Positions 8,339-16,480 of a stretch of 44,398 nucleotides of DNA are shown piece by piece. The position numbers and the translations under genes were made by a program. Where the stretch lies: NCBI GenBank assembly GCA_004017275.1, contig SAKE01000032.1, forward strand, positions 1-44,398, given 5' to 3'. The DNA is from Mesorhizobium sp. (GTDB lineage: Bacteria > Pseudomonadota > Alphaproteobacteria > Rhizobiales > Rhizobiaceae). Under the pieces are notes generated by a model, which saw only the letters and a list, made by a program, of their open reading frames with translations, searched no databases and had not been told where the DNA came from. Numbering within the stretch: position 1 is the first letter of the stretch; each line of letters starts with the position of its first letter.

Positions 8339-8764
8339 CTACGCCAGATTTTCCCAGGCGGCTCTGATTTCGTTGAACCTTGCGTCTGCGCGACCCTCGA
8401 CGTCATCGCAGCTGAAATAGAGGATTGATAGCGCTGCAAGGAGACCGGGGTAGCCGGAGACGGAATCCATTCTCGTAAGGATTTCAGGAACCGGCAACCG
8501 CTTGCGTTCGATCATGAAGATCGCGCATTCAGCTGCCATAGGTGCCATCGGGTGGTCGAATTCGGATAGCCAAAAATCGACCAGGGCAAAGAGAGTGGCC
8601 GGTTCGACGACAGCACTTGCGGGCAGATGGCAAAGCTCGCCAAGTGCTATGAACGCGGCATTCGGCGAAATCCCGACGGCGGTTTCGATCAGTTCCCGGC
8701 TCAGTGAAATGTCGTGGTATGGCCAATTGCAATCGATCAGGTCGGCAAATTCTGCTTCCGTCAT
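8339..8764 (-). CDS. Hypothetical protein downstream of a metallopeptidase
   Basis: The 141-residue acidic product starts at MTEAEFADLIDCNWPY and is not a family I recognise. It appears mainly helical with alternating hydrophobic stretches (LIETAVGISPNAAFIALGEL, ATLFALVDFWLSEF) that could be short helical-hairpin repeats, and has no signal peptide. I chose ATG 8764 because it lies 7 bases past the metallopeptidase stop; an in-frame start at 8821 would overlap that gene. It is probably co-transcribed with the metallopeptidase gene and could be a partner or regulator of it. Confidence 0.6.
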   Translation of the reverse strand: MTEAEFADLIDCNWPYHDISLSRELIETAVGISPNAAFIALGELCHLPASAVVEPATLFALVDFWLSEFDHPMAPMAAECAIFMIERKRLPVPEILTRMDSVSGYPGLLAALSILYFSCDDVEGRADARFNEIRAAWENLA

Positions 8765-8771
8765 CTGAGTG

Positions 8772-9194
8772 CTATTCCGCTGCCTCTTCGATCTTCTCCA
8801 TGTCATCGTCCGACAGCCCAAAATGGTGGCCGATCTCGTGGATCAGCACGTGGGTGACGATGTCGCCCAGCGTCTCTTCGTTCTCGGACCAGTAGTCGAG
8901 GATGGCGCGGCGGTAGAGCGTGATGCGGTTCGGACCTTCGCCGGTCTGCGGATTCCAGCGCTCGGCGATGCCGCGCCCCTCGAACAGGCCGAGCAGGTCG
9001 AAGGGCGTTTCCAGCGACAGGTCGTCCATGATCTCGTCGGTCGGGAATTCGGCGATCTGGATGACGATCTCGCCGGTCAGCTTGCGAAAATCCTCCGGCA
9101 GATGCGCATAGGCCTCCAGCGCCAGGAACTCCATTTCGTCCATCGAGGGCGAGAGTTCGTCGTGCCAGGTGCGGGTCTTGTAGATGCGGGCCAT
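8772..9194 (-). CDS. Minigluzincin-type zinc metallopeptidase family protein
   Basis: The product has 140 residues and no signal peptide. The zinc motif HEIGHHFGLSDDD spans 119-131, giving His119, Glu120 and His123 plus the downstream Asp cluster of the small HExxHxxGxxD proteins (PF06262-like, formerly DUF1025). A conserved region precedes it (ITLYRRAILDYW). Members are compact zincins of unknown physiological substrate, and the size is normal for the family. It diverges from the SOS operon at 9377 with about 180 bases between start codons. The unknown gene at 8339-8764 follows at once on the same strand. Confidence 0.85.
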   Translation of the reverse strand: MARIYKTRTWHDELSPSMDEMEFLALEAYAHLPEDFRKLTGEIVIQIAEFPTDEIMDDLSLETPFDLLGLFEGRGIAERWNPQTGEGPNRITLYRRAILDYWSENEETLGDIVTHVLIHEIGHHFGLSDDDMEKIEEAAE

Positions 9195-9305
9195 GCTTCG
9201 TCCTTTGATCCCGGCATATAGGCTTTCGCACCGGAATCGGCAAATGAACGGGCTGATGCGCCTGCGCCATCCAGGCGGAGAGGAATAAATTCCCCATGAC
9301 TCCGC

Positions 9306-9311
9306 TTGACT
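9306..9311 (+). promoter_or_regulatory. Candidate -35 element of the imuA operon
   Basis: TTGACT here is a good -35 hexamer. The -10 is ambiguous: TCTATT at 9331-9336 (19-base spacer) or AATCTA at 9329-9334 (17-base spacer). Either one would abut the SOS box at 9338-9352, as expected for a LexA-repressed promoter. Confidence 0.45.
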
Positions 9312-9337
9312 CTTGGGACGCGCTCTGGAATCTATTA

Positions 9338-9352
9338 GAACATAACAGGAAC
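9338..9352 (+). promoter_or_regulatory. SOS (LexA) box, GAAC-N7-GAAC
   Basis: The site reads gaac-ataacag-gaac, the reverse complement of the alphaproteobacterial LexA box GTTC-N7-GTTC, which is a direct repeat and not the palindrome of enterobacteria. It lies 25 bases upstream of the imuA start codon and just after the presumed -10 element, so LexA binding would block transcription of imuA-imuB-dnaE2 until DNA damage. Confidence 0.8.
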
Positions 9353-9376
9353 AATTGTGAGTGGAAGCTGACCGTC

Positions 9377-10414
9377 ATGGCGATGACCGCCGTGGCGCGG
9401 GAAACTGTTTTTGCCCTGCGCCGCCAGATCGCGAAAATCGAGGGAACGCTGCCCGAGCGCTTGGCCGCGCCGGCCGCCGCGCGCCTTGATGCTGACGTCA
9501 ACACCGATCTCACAATCGTCCGGCGTGGCATTGCCGCGGCGTTGCCGGATGCGTTCCTGCCCATCGGCGTCGAGCGCCTCGATGCCGCCCTGAACGGCGG
9601 CCTGCCGAAGGCCGCCTTGAGCGAAATCCATGGCACGGAAACCCGCGATGCCGGGGCCGTCGCCGGTTTCGCTCTGTCGCTGACAAGCCTGATCCTCAGG
9701 CAAACGCCGGGGTTGCCGGTTCTATGGATCGGTACATCGGAGATTTTTCGCGAGGCCGGCTTTCCCTATGCCAGGGGGCTTCATGCCGCGTTCGGTATCG
9801 AGCCGGAGCAATTGCTGTTTTCCGAGGCGCCAAGGCTTGTCGATGCGCTGTGGGTCGCCGAGGAGGCGGCCCGGATGACGGCGCTTGCCGCCGTCATCCT
9901 GGAAATTCGCGGCAATCCGCAGCGGCTGGACCTGACCGCGACGCGCCGGCTGCATGCAAGGGCGCAAGCGGCCGGCCGCCCGGTGTTTCTGCTGCGGCAG
10001 GCAGCCGAGCCGGAGCCGACGGCCGCCCTCGTCCGCCTCATCGTCGGCTCGGCGCCGGCGGTGCCGCGCGACACCATCGCTGGGCCGCTCGCCGGCTCGA
10101 TCGGCCGCCCGGCCTTCACCCTCACCATCGGCAAAAGCCGCACGGCCCTGCCTGGACAATTCACATTGGAGTGGAACCCCGATGAACGCGCATTTGACGA
10201 AAGAGCGGGCGACGAAAGAAGGGGCGGGGAAAGAGACCGGGCAAAGAATCCTGTCCCTGTGGTTTCCCTATCTGGCAGTGGAAAGGATCCTGCGCCAGCG
10301 TCTGGGGCGGTCCTGGCGTTCCCGGCCGTCGGATCACCCATCTCACCCGCCGCTGGTGATCAGCCATCGCGACCGCAACGCGCAGCGCATCTCGGCCCTC
10401 GACGAGCGGGCTGA
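9377..10414 (+). CDS. imuA: ImuA, RecA-like accessory protein of the mutasome
   Basis: The 345-residue product has the degenerate RecA fold of ImuA: LPIGVERLDAALNGGLPKAA early on, then an inter-strand stretch AGFALSLTSLILRQTPGLPVLWIG, and VILEIRGN later. ImuA interacts with RecA and supports ImuB and DnaE2 in damage-induced translesion synthesis. I chose ATG 9377 because GGAAG precedes it by nine bases and because an ORF start further upstream (9296) would place the SOS box inside the coding region. The last roughly 75 residues are Arg/Asp/Pro-rich low-complexity sequence and overlap imuB by 233 bases, making this protein longer than most ImuA proteins. Confidence 0.85.
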   Translation: MAMTAVARETVFALRRQIAKIEGTLPERLAAPAAARLDADVNTDLTIVRRGIAAALPDAFLPIGVERLDAALNGGLPKAALSEIHGTETRDAGAVAGFALSLTSLILRQTPGLPVLWIGTSEIFREAGFPYARGLHAAFGIEPEQLLFSEAPRLVDALWVAEEAARMTALAAVILEIRGNPQRLDLTATRRLHARAQAAGRPVFLLRQAAEPEPTAALVRLIVGSAPAVPRDTIAGPLAGSIGRPAFTLTIGKSRTALPGQFTLEWNPDERAFDERAGDERRGGERDRAKNPVPVVSLSGSGKDPAPASGAVLAFPAVGSPISPAAGDQPSRPQRAAHLGPRRAG

Positions 10415-11834
10415 GGCGCTGCACCTGAAGCGCGACATGGGCATCGCCGATGCGCGCGCCATGCATCCGTCGATCGACATCGTCGAGGCCGATCCGGAGG
10501 CCGACCGCCGCCTGCTCGAAGGCCTTGCCGACTGGTGCGACCGCTACACCCCGCTGGTGGCGCTGGACGGGGCGGACGGCCTGTTTCTCGACGTCACCGG
10601 CTGCTCCCATCTGTTCGGCGGCGAACGCGCGATGCTGAACGACATCCTGTCGCGCTTCTTTCATCAGGGTTTCGATGTCCGCGCCGGACTTGCCGCGACG
10701 CCCGGCGCGGCCTGGGCGGCGGCACGCTTTTGCGGCGACCGCATCGTCGAGGGCGGCGAGGAGGAGGCGCTACTGGCCCCCTTGCCGCTCGCCGCACTGC
10801 GCATCGAGCCGGCGACCCGCACCAGCCTGGAAAGCGTCGGCCTGCGCACGGCGGGCGCCGTCATGGCGGCACCGCGCGCGCCGCTCGCCCGCCGTTTCGG
10901 CGCCTTGCTGCTGCTGCGCCTCGACCAGGCGCTTGGCCGGCTTGACGAGGCGGTGTCGCCGCGCCTTCCCATCGCGCCGCTTTCGGTCGAACGCCACCTC
11001 GCCGAACCCGTCACCCTGACCGAGGACATAGAACGGCTGGTGGGCATGCTGGCGGCGACCTTGAAGACCGATCTCGAGCGCCGCGGCGAAGGCGCCAGGA
11101 CGCTGGCGTTGCTGCTCTTCCGCGTCGACGGCGCCGTCAGCCGCATCGCCATCGGCACCTCGCGGCCGCTGCGCGAACCCATGCTGATCCAGAAACTGTT
11201 CCACGAAAGGCTGGCCGCGCTCGAACAGGATATCGATGCTGGCTATGGTTTCGATCTGGTGCGGCTCTCGGTGCTGGCATCAGCCGCTTTCGACATGCAG
11301 CAGGCTGATCTGACTGGTGAAACGATCGACGACGGCGCCGATATCGCGCTGTTCGCCGACCGCATCCGCGCCCGGCTCGGCGAGGGCGCCGTCCTGCAGC
11401 CGGTCACTGTGGAAAGCCATCTGCCCGAGCGCGCCGTCGCCACTATCCCCTTCACCGAAGCGCCACGCCGCACCACGCCGCCGAAGAAGCCGGACAGGCT
11501 GCAGGCGCCAAAAACCATTTTTCCGCCGGAGCGGCCGATCCGGCTGTTCCGCTCGCCCGAACCCATCGATGTGCCGGCCACCGAAATGCCGGAAGGGCCG
11601 CCGCTGAACTTCCGCTGGCGGCGCGCGCTCTACCGCGTCACGCGAGCCGAAGGGCCGGAACGCATCGCCGCCGAATGGTGGCGCGAGGCAGCGAGCGATG
11701 AAGCAGCATCGACGCGCGATTATTTCCGCATCGAGGATGCCGACGGCCGCCGCTACTGGCTCTACCGGCAAGGCCTCTATGGCGGCGCCTCGCAGGTGCC
11801 GCCGCGCTGGTTCATGCATGGGGTCTTCGCATGA
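10182..11834 (+). CDS. imuB: ImuB, catalytically inactive Y-family polymerase-like protein
   Basis: The product has 550 residues. The polymerase-like region starts ILSLWFPYLAVERILRQ, where active Y-family enzymes carry an Asp-containing DxDxF motif. The second motif region LDGADGLFLDVTGC also lacks the usual Asp-Glu pair. This fits ImuB, which serves as a hub linking the beta clamp, ImuA and DnaE2. A C-terminal domain after residue about 460 (RWRRALYRVTRAEGPERIA to YWLYRQGLYG) matches the small domain at the end of ImuB proteins. GGAG lies about ten bases before ATG 10182. The stop overlaps the dnaE2 start by four bases (ATGA). Confidence 0.88.
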   Translation: MNAHLTKERATKEGAGKETGQRILSLWFPYLAVERILRQRLGRSWRSRPSDHPSHPPLVISHRDRNAQRISALDERAEALHLKRDMGIADARAMHPSIDIVEADPEADRRLLEGLADWCDRYTPLVALDGADGLFLDVTGCSHLFGGERAMLNDILSRFFHQGFDVRAGLAATPGAAWAAARFCGDRIVEGGEEEALLAPLPLAALRIEPATRTSLESVGLRTAGAVMAAPRAPLARRFGALLLLRLDQALGRLDEAVSPRLPIAPLSVERHLAEPVTLTEDIERLVGMLAATLKTDLERRGEGARTLALLLFRVDGAVSRIAIGTSRPLREPMLIQKLFHERLAALEQDIDAGYGFDLVRLSVLASAAFDMQQADLTGETIDDGADIALFADRIRARLGEGAVLQPVTVESHLPERAVATIPFTEAPRRTTPPKKPDRLQAPKTIFPPERPIRLFRSPEPIDVPATEMPEGPPLNFRWRRALYRVTRAEGPERIAAEWWREAASDEAASTRDYFRIEDADGRRYWLYRQGLYGGASQVPPRWFMHGVFA

Positions 11835-14800
11835 ACGCGCTGACCGTCATTCCCTATGCCGAGTTCGGCATCCAGTCGAATTTCTCCTTCCTGCGCGGCG
11901 CCTCCAAGCCGGAGGAACTGGTGGTCGCGGCCAAGCTCCTGGGCTTCTCCGCGATCGGGCTTGCCGATCGCAACACGGTGGCCGGCGTTGTGCGCGCCTG
12001 GCAGCAGGCCAAGGTCGAAAAGCTTTCCTATCATCCCGGCTGCCGGCTGGTTTTTGGCGACGGGACCCCTGACATTCTCGCCTATCCCCAGGACCGCAAG
12101 GGCTGGGGTCATCTGTGCCGCATGCTCACCCAAGCCAATCTGCGCGATGAAAACGAAAAGGGCGCCACCCTTCTCCAGCGCAGCGACCTCCTCGAATGGG
12201 GGGACCTGATGTCGCTGGCGGTCCTGTCCGATCTGTCGGCGGGCGCGCAAGAGAGTCTCGCTTTGCTTCGAGACCTCAAGGATCGTTTCGGCAGAAATCT
12301 CCGTCTAGGCGTTTCGCCCGACTATGCCGGCAATGATCGTTTCCGGATCGAGCAGGCGGCGGCTTTTGCCGAAAGTGCCGGCATCCCGCTGATGGCGACC
12401 AACGACGTTCTCTATCACACCGCCGAGCGGCGCCCGCTGCAGGACGTGCTGACCGCGATCCGCCTCAACACGCCGGTCGCCGAGGTCGGGCTGCAGCTGG
12501 CCGCCAATGCCGAGCGCCATCTGAAGCCGCCAATGGAGATGGCGCGCCTGTTTCGCCGGCATCCACAGGCGCTGGCCGAGACCCTGCGGTTTGCGCAGGA
12601 GCTGACTTTTTCGCTTGGTGACCTCCAGTACAACTACCCCGACGAGCCGACGGAATCTGGCCTCGGGCCGCAGGCCGAGCTGGAACGGCTGGCGCGGGAA
12701 GGAGCGGCCGAGCGTTATCCGGCGGGTGTGCCGGCTTCGGTGACCAAGCGCATCGCGGAGGAGCTGGCTCTGATCGAACGCTTGAACTACGCCCGTTATT
12801 TTCTCACCGTCTACGACATCGTCAAATTCGCCCGCAGCCAGGACATCCTCTGCCAGGGCCGCGGCTCGGCCGCCAACTCGATCGTCTGCTTCTGCATCGG
12901 CATCACCGAAGTCGGGCCGGAGAAAATCGACACGCTGTTCGAGCGCTTCATTTCCGAGGAGAGGAACGAACCGCCCGATATCGACGTCGACTTCGAGCAT
13001 GAAAAGCGCGAAACCGTCATCCAGTACATCTATACGAAGTACAGCACCAAGCGCACCGCGCTCGCCGCCGCCGTCATCAGCTATCGCGGCCGCTCGGCAT
13101 TGCGCGAAGTGTCCAAGGCGATGGGCCTGTCGGAGGACGTCAGGGGCTCATTGTCCGGCTCGATCTGGGGCTGGTCGACCTCGGAGCTTGGCGAGAAGGA
13201 AGCCCGCGCCGGCGGCCTCGACCACACCGATCCGGTGTCGCGGCATGTGATGGAACGCGCCAACGAGATCATGGGCTTTCCCCGTCACCTCTCCCAGCAT
13301 GTCGGCGGCTTCGTCATCACCAGGGACCGGCTCGACGAGATCGTGCCCATCGTCAAGACGGCGATGGACGAGCGCAAGATGGTCGAATGGGACAAGGACG
13401 ATCTCGACGCGGTGAAGATCCTGAAAGTGGACGTGCTGGCGCTCGGCATGCTGACCTGCCTGAAGCGCGCCTTCACCCTGCTTGAAGATCATTATCCCGA
13501 TGCACGGGATAGATATGGCCGACCCTATGTGCTGGCCACACTTCCGGCAGAAGACCACCGGGTCTACGACATGATCTGCCGCGCCGACACGCTCGGCGTC
13601 TTCCAGATCGAATCGCGCGCCCAGATGTCGATGCTGCCACGTCTCCAGCCGCGCACCTTCTATGATCTCGTCATCGAGGTGGCGATCGTGCGGCCGGGTC
13701 CGATCCAGGGCGACATGGTCCATCCCTATCTGCGCCGCCGGCAGGGCAAGGAACAGGCCGAATATCCCAAGCCGGAGCTGAAGGAGATTCTCGGCAAGAC
13801 GCTGGGCGTGCCGCTGTTCCAGGAGCAAGCGATGAAGATCGCCATCGTCGCCGGCGGCTTCAGGCCGGGCGAGGCCGATGAACTGCGTCGCGCCATGGCC
13901 ACCTTCAAGCGCACCGGCACCATCGGCAATTATCGCCAGCGCATGATCGACGGCATGGTCGGCAAAGGCTACACGAAGGACTTCGCCGAGCGCTGCTTCA
14001 AGCAGATCGAAGGCTTTGGCGAATACGGTTTTCCTGAAAGCCATGCCGCTTCCTTCGCCCTGCTCGTCTATGCCTCCTGCTGGTTCAAGACCTTCTATCC
14101 CGACGTGTTCTGCGCCGCGATCCTGAATTCGCAGCCGATGGGCTTTTACCAACCGGCCCAGCTCGTCCGCGACGCGCGCGACCATGGCGTCGACATCCGC
14201 GACGTCGACGTCAATTTCTCGGTCTGGGACTGCACGCTGGAGAAGGCTCCATTCGATCCGGCCCGCATCCTCGCACGCCATGCCGAAATGCGCGGCGTCA
14301 TCGAGACAAATCATGCCGTCAGGCTTGGCTTCCGGCAGATCAAGGGCCTGTCTGAAGAGCGCATGGAGGCTTTCGTCGAGCGGCGCGGCTCAGGCTACGC
14401 ATCCGTCAGGGATGTCTGGCTGCGCTCCGGTCTCGATGTCGGCGAGATCGAGAGGCTGGCGCAGGCCGATGCCTTCCGCTCGCTCGGCCTCGATCGTCGC
14501 GAAGCCCTGTGGGCGGTGCGCGCGCTCGACGGCAAGAGCGCCGCCGAAAGGCTGCCGCTGTTCGACCAGCCGGCGCTCCGCCTGCGCGAGCTGGAGCCCG
14601 AGACGAAGCTGCCCAAAATGCCGCTCGGCGAGCATGTCATCCACGACTACCGTGCGCTCGGCCTGTCGCTGAAAGCGCATCCGGTCACCTTCCTGCGCGA
14701 GCGGCTCGACCGTGCCGGCGTCACCCCCAATGCGAACCTGCCTTTCGTGCGCGACGGCAGACGGGTCTCGGTAGCCGGCCTCGTGCTGGTGCGGCAGCGC

Positions 14801-15184
14801 CCCGGCAAGGGCAACGCGATCTTCCTGACGCTGGAGGATGACAAGGCCGTCGCCAATGTCATTTTCTGGCAAAGAACCTTCGACCGCTATCGGCCCATCG
14901 TCATGGGCGCGCGGTTCGTTCGGGTCACCGGAAAATTGCAGTCGGAATCGGGTGTGGTCCACATCGTCGCCGAGAAGGTCGAGGATCTGACACCCTGGCT
15001 GACCGTGCTTCTGGAGAAGGTCAGCGAGGCCGCACCGGTGGTTGTCGGTTCTCCGGAGCGCACTGCCGGGGGACCGGATCGCTCCAGCCAAGCCGCGACA
15101 GGGAACGCGCCGATCCGCCAGGATCTCGCAACGCTGTCGGAAGAAGCGGAAAGGGTCATGCCCAAGGGGCGGAATTTTCAGTAG
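11831..15184 (+). CDS. dnaE2: Error-prone DNA polymerase DnaE2 (ImuC)
   Basis: This 1117-residue C-family polymerase alpha subunit is of the normal DnaE2 size. The PHP domain opens with YAEFGIQSNFSFLRGAS. The palm carries CQGRGSAANSIVC and the catalytic PPDIDVDFEHEKRE, with Asp residues at about 383, 385 and 387. VEVAIVRPGPIQG and FPESHAASFALLVYASCWFK follow in the fingers, and an OB-fold (about 980-1015, VSVAGLVLVRQRPGKGNAIF) lies near the C-terminus. It performs mutagenic translesion synthesis during the SOS response as the active polymerase of the ImuA-ImuB-DnaE2 mutasome. It is translationally coupled to imuB by ATGA and is intact. Confidence 0.95.
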   Translation: MNALTVIPYAEFGIQSNFSFLRGASKPEELVVAAKLLGFSAIGLADRNTVAGVVRAWQQAKVEKLSYHPGCRLVFGDGTPDILAYPQDRKGWGHLCRMLTQANLRDENEKGATLLQRSDLLEWGDLMSLAVLSDLSAGAQESLALLRDLKDRFGRNLRLGVSPDYAGNDRFRIEQAAAFAESAGIPLMATNDVLYHTAERRPLQDVLTAIRLNTPVAEVGLQLAANAERHLKPPMEMARLFRRHPQALAETLRFAQELTFSLGDLQYNYPDEPTESGLGPQAELERLAREGAAERYPAGVPASVTKRIAEELALIERLNYARYFLTVYDIVKFARSQDILCQGRGSAANSIVCFCIGITEVGPEKIDTLFERFISEERNEPPDIDVDFEHEKRETVIQYIYTKYSTKRTALAAAVISYRGRSALREVSKAMGLSEDVRGSLSGSIWGWSTSELGEKEARAGGLDHTDPVSRHVMERANEIMGFPRHLSQHVGGFVITRDRLDEIVPIVKTAMDERKMVEWDKDDLDAVKILKVDVLALGMLTCLKRAFTLLEDHYPDARDRYGRPYVLATLPAEDHRVYDMICRADTLGVFQIESRAQMSMLPRLQPRTFYDLVIEVAIVRPGPIQGDMVHPYLRRRQGKEQAEYPKPELKEILGKTLGVPLFQEQAMKIAIVAGGFRPGEADELRRAMATFKRTGTIGNYRQRMIDGMVGKGYTKDFAERCFKQIEGFGEYGFPESHAASFALLVYASCWFKTFYPDVFCAAILNSQPMGFYQPAQLVRDARDHGVDIRDVDVNFSVWDCTLEKAPFDPARILARHAEMRGVIETNHAVRLGFRQIKGLSEERMEAFVERRGSGYASVRDVWLRSGLDVGEIERLAQADAFRSLGLDRREALWAVRALDGKSAAERLPLFDQPALRLRELEPETKLPKMPLGEHVIHDYRALGLSLKAHPVTFLRERLDRAGVTPNANLPFVRDGRRVSVAGLVLVRQRPGKGNAIFLTLEDDKAVANVIFWQRTFDRYRPIVMGARFVRVTGKLQSESGVVHIVAEKVEDLTPWLTVLLEKVSEAAPVVVGSPERTAGGPDRSSQAATGNAPIRQDLATLSEEAERVMPKGRNFQ

Positions 15185-15203
15185 TGGCAAAAACTTTGAT
15201 GTC

Positions 15204-15381
15204 GGCGGGACAGCACCCCCCTCTGTCCTGCCGGACATCTCCCCCTCAAGGGGGGAGATCAGCAGCTTTGCCGTCCAGCCCGTTTTTCAGCGTTGAAGAG
15301 CTAGCGCTGACGGAGATGACAGCCAATCTCCCCCCTTGAGGGGGAGATGCCCGGCAGGGCAGAGGGGGGCGCTGTCCCGCC
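15204..15381. repeat. Palindromic intergenic repeat element, copy B (about 178 bp)
   Basis: The left arm (15204-15262, ggcgggacagcacccccctct...) and right arm (15323-15381, ending ...gggggcgctgtcccgcc) are inverted copies over nearly 60 bases with only a few mismatches. Each arm contains a further hairpin of the type tctccccctcaa-ggggggaga. It fills the space between the convergent dnaE2 and Trm112-like genes. RNA from either strand could form a very strong stem and end transcription. Confidence 0.85.
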
Positions 15382-15417
15382 AGCTCTGGCAATTTTCCGT
15401 GCAGCGATTTCTCGAAT

Positions 15418-15666
15418 TCAGCCCGGCCCACCCGAACGCGGCGGCGGTGGCGCCAGCACATCCTCCACGGACAGCGTCCGCGCTTCCGAGGGCAGCATGA
15501 TCGGAATGCCGTCACGCACCGGATAGGCGAGCTTGGCGACCCGCGAGACCAGCTCGCCGCGCTCCGGATCCCAGGCCAGCGGCCCCTTGGTCAGCGGGCA
15601 GGCCAAGAGTTCCAGCAGCTTGGGGTCGACATTGACCTTCTTCCCGTCACGTCCATCCGCCGCCAT
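15418..15666 (-). CDS. Trm112-family small protein
   Basis: The 82-residue product has the Trm112/YcaR-like core: DPKLLELLACPLTKGPL, a short turn, then LAYPVRDGIPIMLPSEAR. Bacterial members are small zinc-ribbon-like proteins of uncertain role; eukaryotic Trm112 activates methyltransferases. Only one Cys is visible, so a full four-Cys zinc site is absent. The C-terminus is a proline-rich tail. GAGGACCC precedes the ATG. It follows the LON-domain gene by 39 bases, so it is likely the last gene of this minus-strand group. Confidence 0.85.
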   Translation of the reverse strand: MAADGRDGKKVNVDPKLLELLACPLTKGPLAWDPERGELVSRVAKLAYPVRDGIPIMLPSEARTLSVEDVLAPPPPRSGGPG

Positions 15667-15705
15667 TGGGTCCTCTTCTCAGCCAACCACCCGCCCAAGA
15701 ACATC

Positions 15706-16377
15706 CTATTGCAGGCTCGAACCAAAATCCTCATTCTCGCGCGCCAGCGCCATTTCGGTGATGGCGATCAGCGTTTCGGCTCGGGTCTTCAAATCCGCCG
15801 CTTCGAGCAGCGCCTGTTTCTCGGCCGGCCCGTAGGGTGCCATCATCGACAGCGCGTTGACCAGCATGGCATTTTCAGCCCGGCTGACGCTTTCCCAGTC
15901 AGCCTCCAGGTCGTTGGCTTGCAGATAGGCGCGAAATGCCTTGAGCAGCGATGGCCGGTCGATCTCGTTGGCTGCCTGATCCTCATCGAGATCGGCAAGG
16001 AAGGGCGCCAGCTTGCCCTGGCGAAACGGCGTCTTGACCGTCAATTCATGGGCAATGCGGAATCGGCAAACGCCCTGCAGCGAAATCAGGTAGCGGCCGT
16101 CGCCGGTCTCGGAAAAGGCAATGATCCGCCCGGCGCAGCCGACATTGCAAAGCTCCGGCTCGCTATCGTCGCGCAAGGCACCGTCGAGACGGGGCTGGAT
16201 GATGCCGATGAGCCGCGGGCCGGCAATCGCCTCGTCCACCATCTGCAGATATCGCGGCTCGAAGATGTTGAGCGGCATGCGCCCGCCCGGCAGCAAAAGC
16301 GCGCCCTCGAGCGGAAAGATCGGGATCGTCGACGGCAAATCCTTGGCGAGCCGGTAATGCGCGTTTCCCGCTTGCAC
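15706..16377 (-). CDS. LON substrate-binding-domain protein
   Basis: The 223-residue product consists of the N-terminal substrate-binding domain of Lon protease only: STIPIFPLEGALLLPGG (about 17-33), MPLNIFEPRY, LIGIIQPR, then GCAGRIIAFSETGDGRYLI. The helical remainder ends near the C-terminus. There is no ATPase or protease domain, so it is a stand-alone LON-domain protein, presumably recognising unfolded or adaptor-bound substrates. Translation starts at a GTG (16377) with GGAGG six bases upstream. It sits between thioredoxin-like and Trm112-like genes, an order I associate with Rhizobiales. Confidence 0.88.
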   Translation of the reverse strand: MQAGNAHYRLAKDLPSTIPIFPLEGALLLPGGRMPLNIFEPRYLQMVDEAIAGPRLIGIIQPRLDGALRDDSEPELCNVGCAGRIIAFSETGDGRYLISLQGVCRFRIAHELTVKTPFRQGKLAPFLADLDEDQAANEIDRPSLLKAFRAYLQANDLEADWESVSRAENAMLVNALSMMAPYGPAEKQALLEAADLKTRAETLIAITEMALARENEDFGSSLQ

Positions 16378-16480
16378 CTCATTCCTCCGATCGCTTCATC
16401 AGAAGCGCGTCATCCTGGCTCTAATCTGGCGCAGTCGTCGCCAACGCCAAGGCCGTGCGGCAAAACAACCGGCAGCCGGC

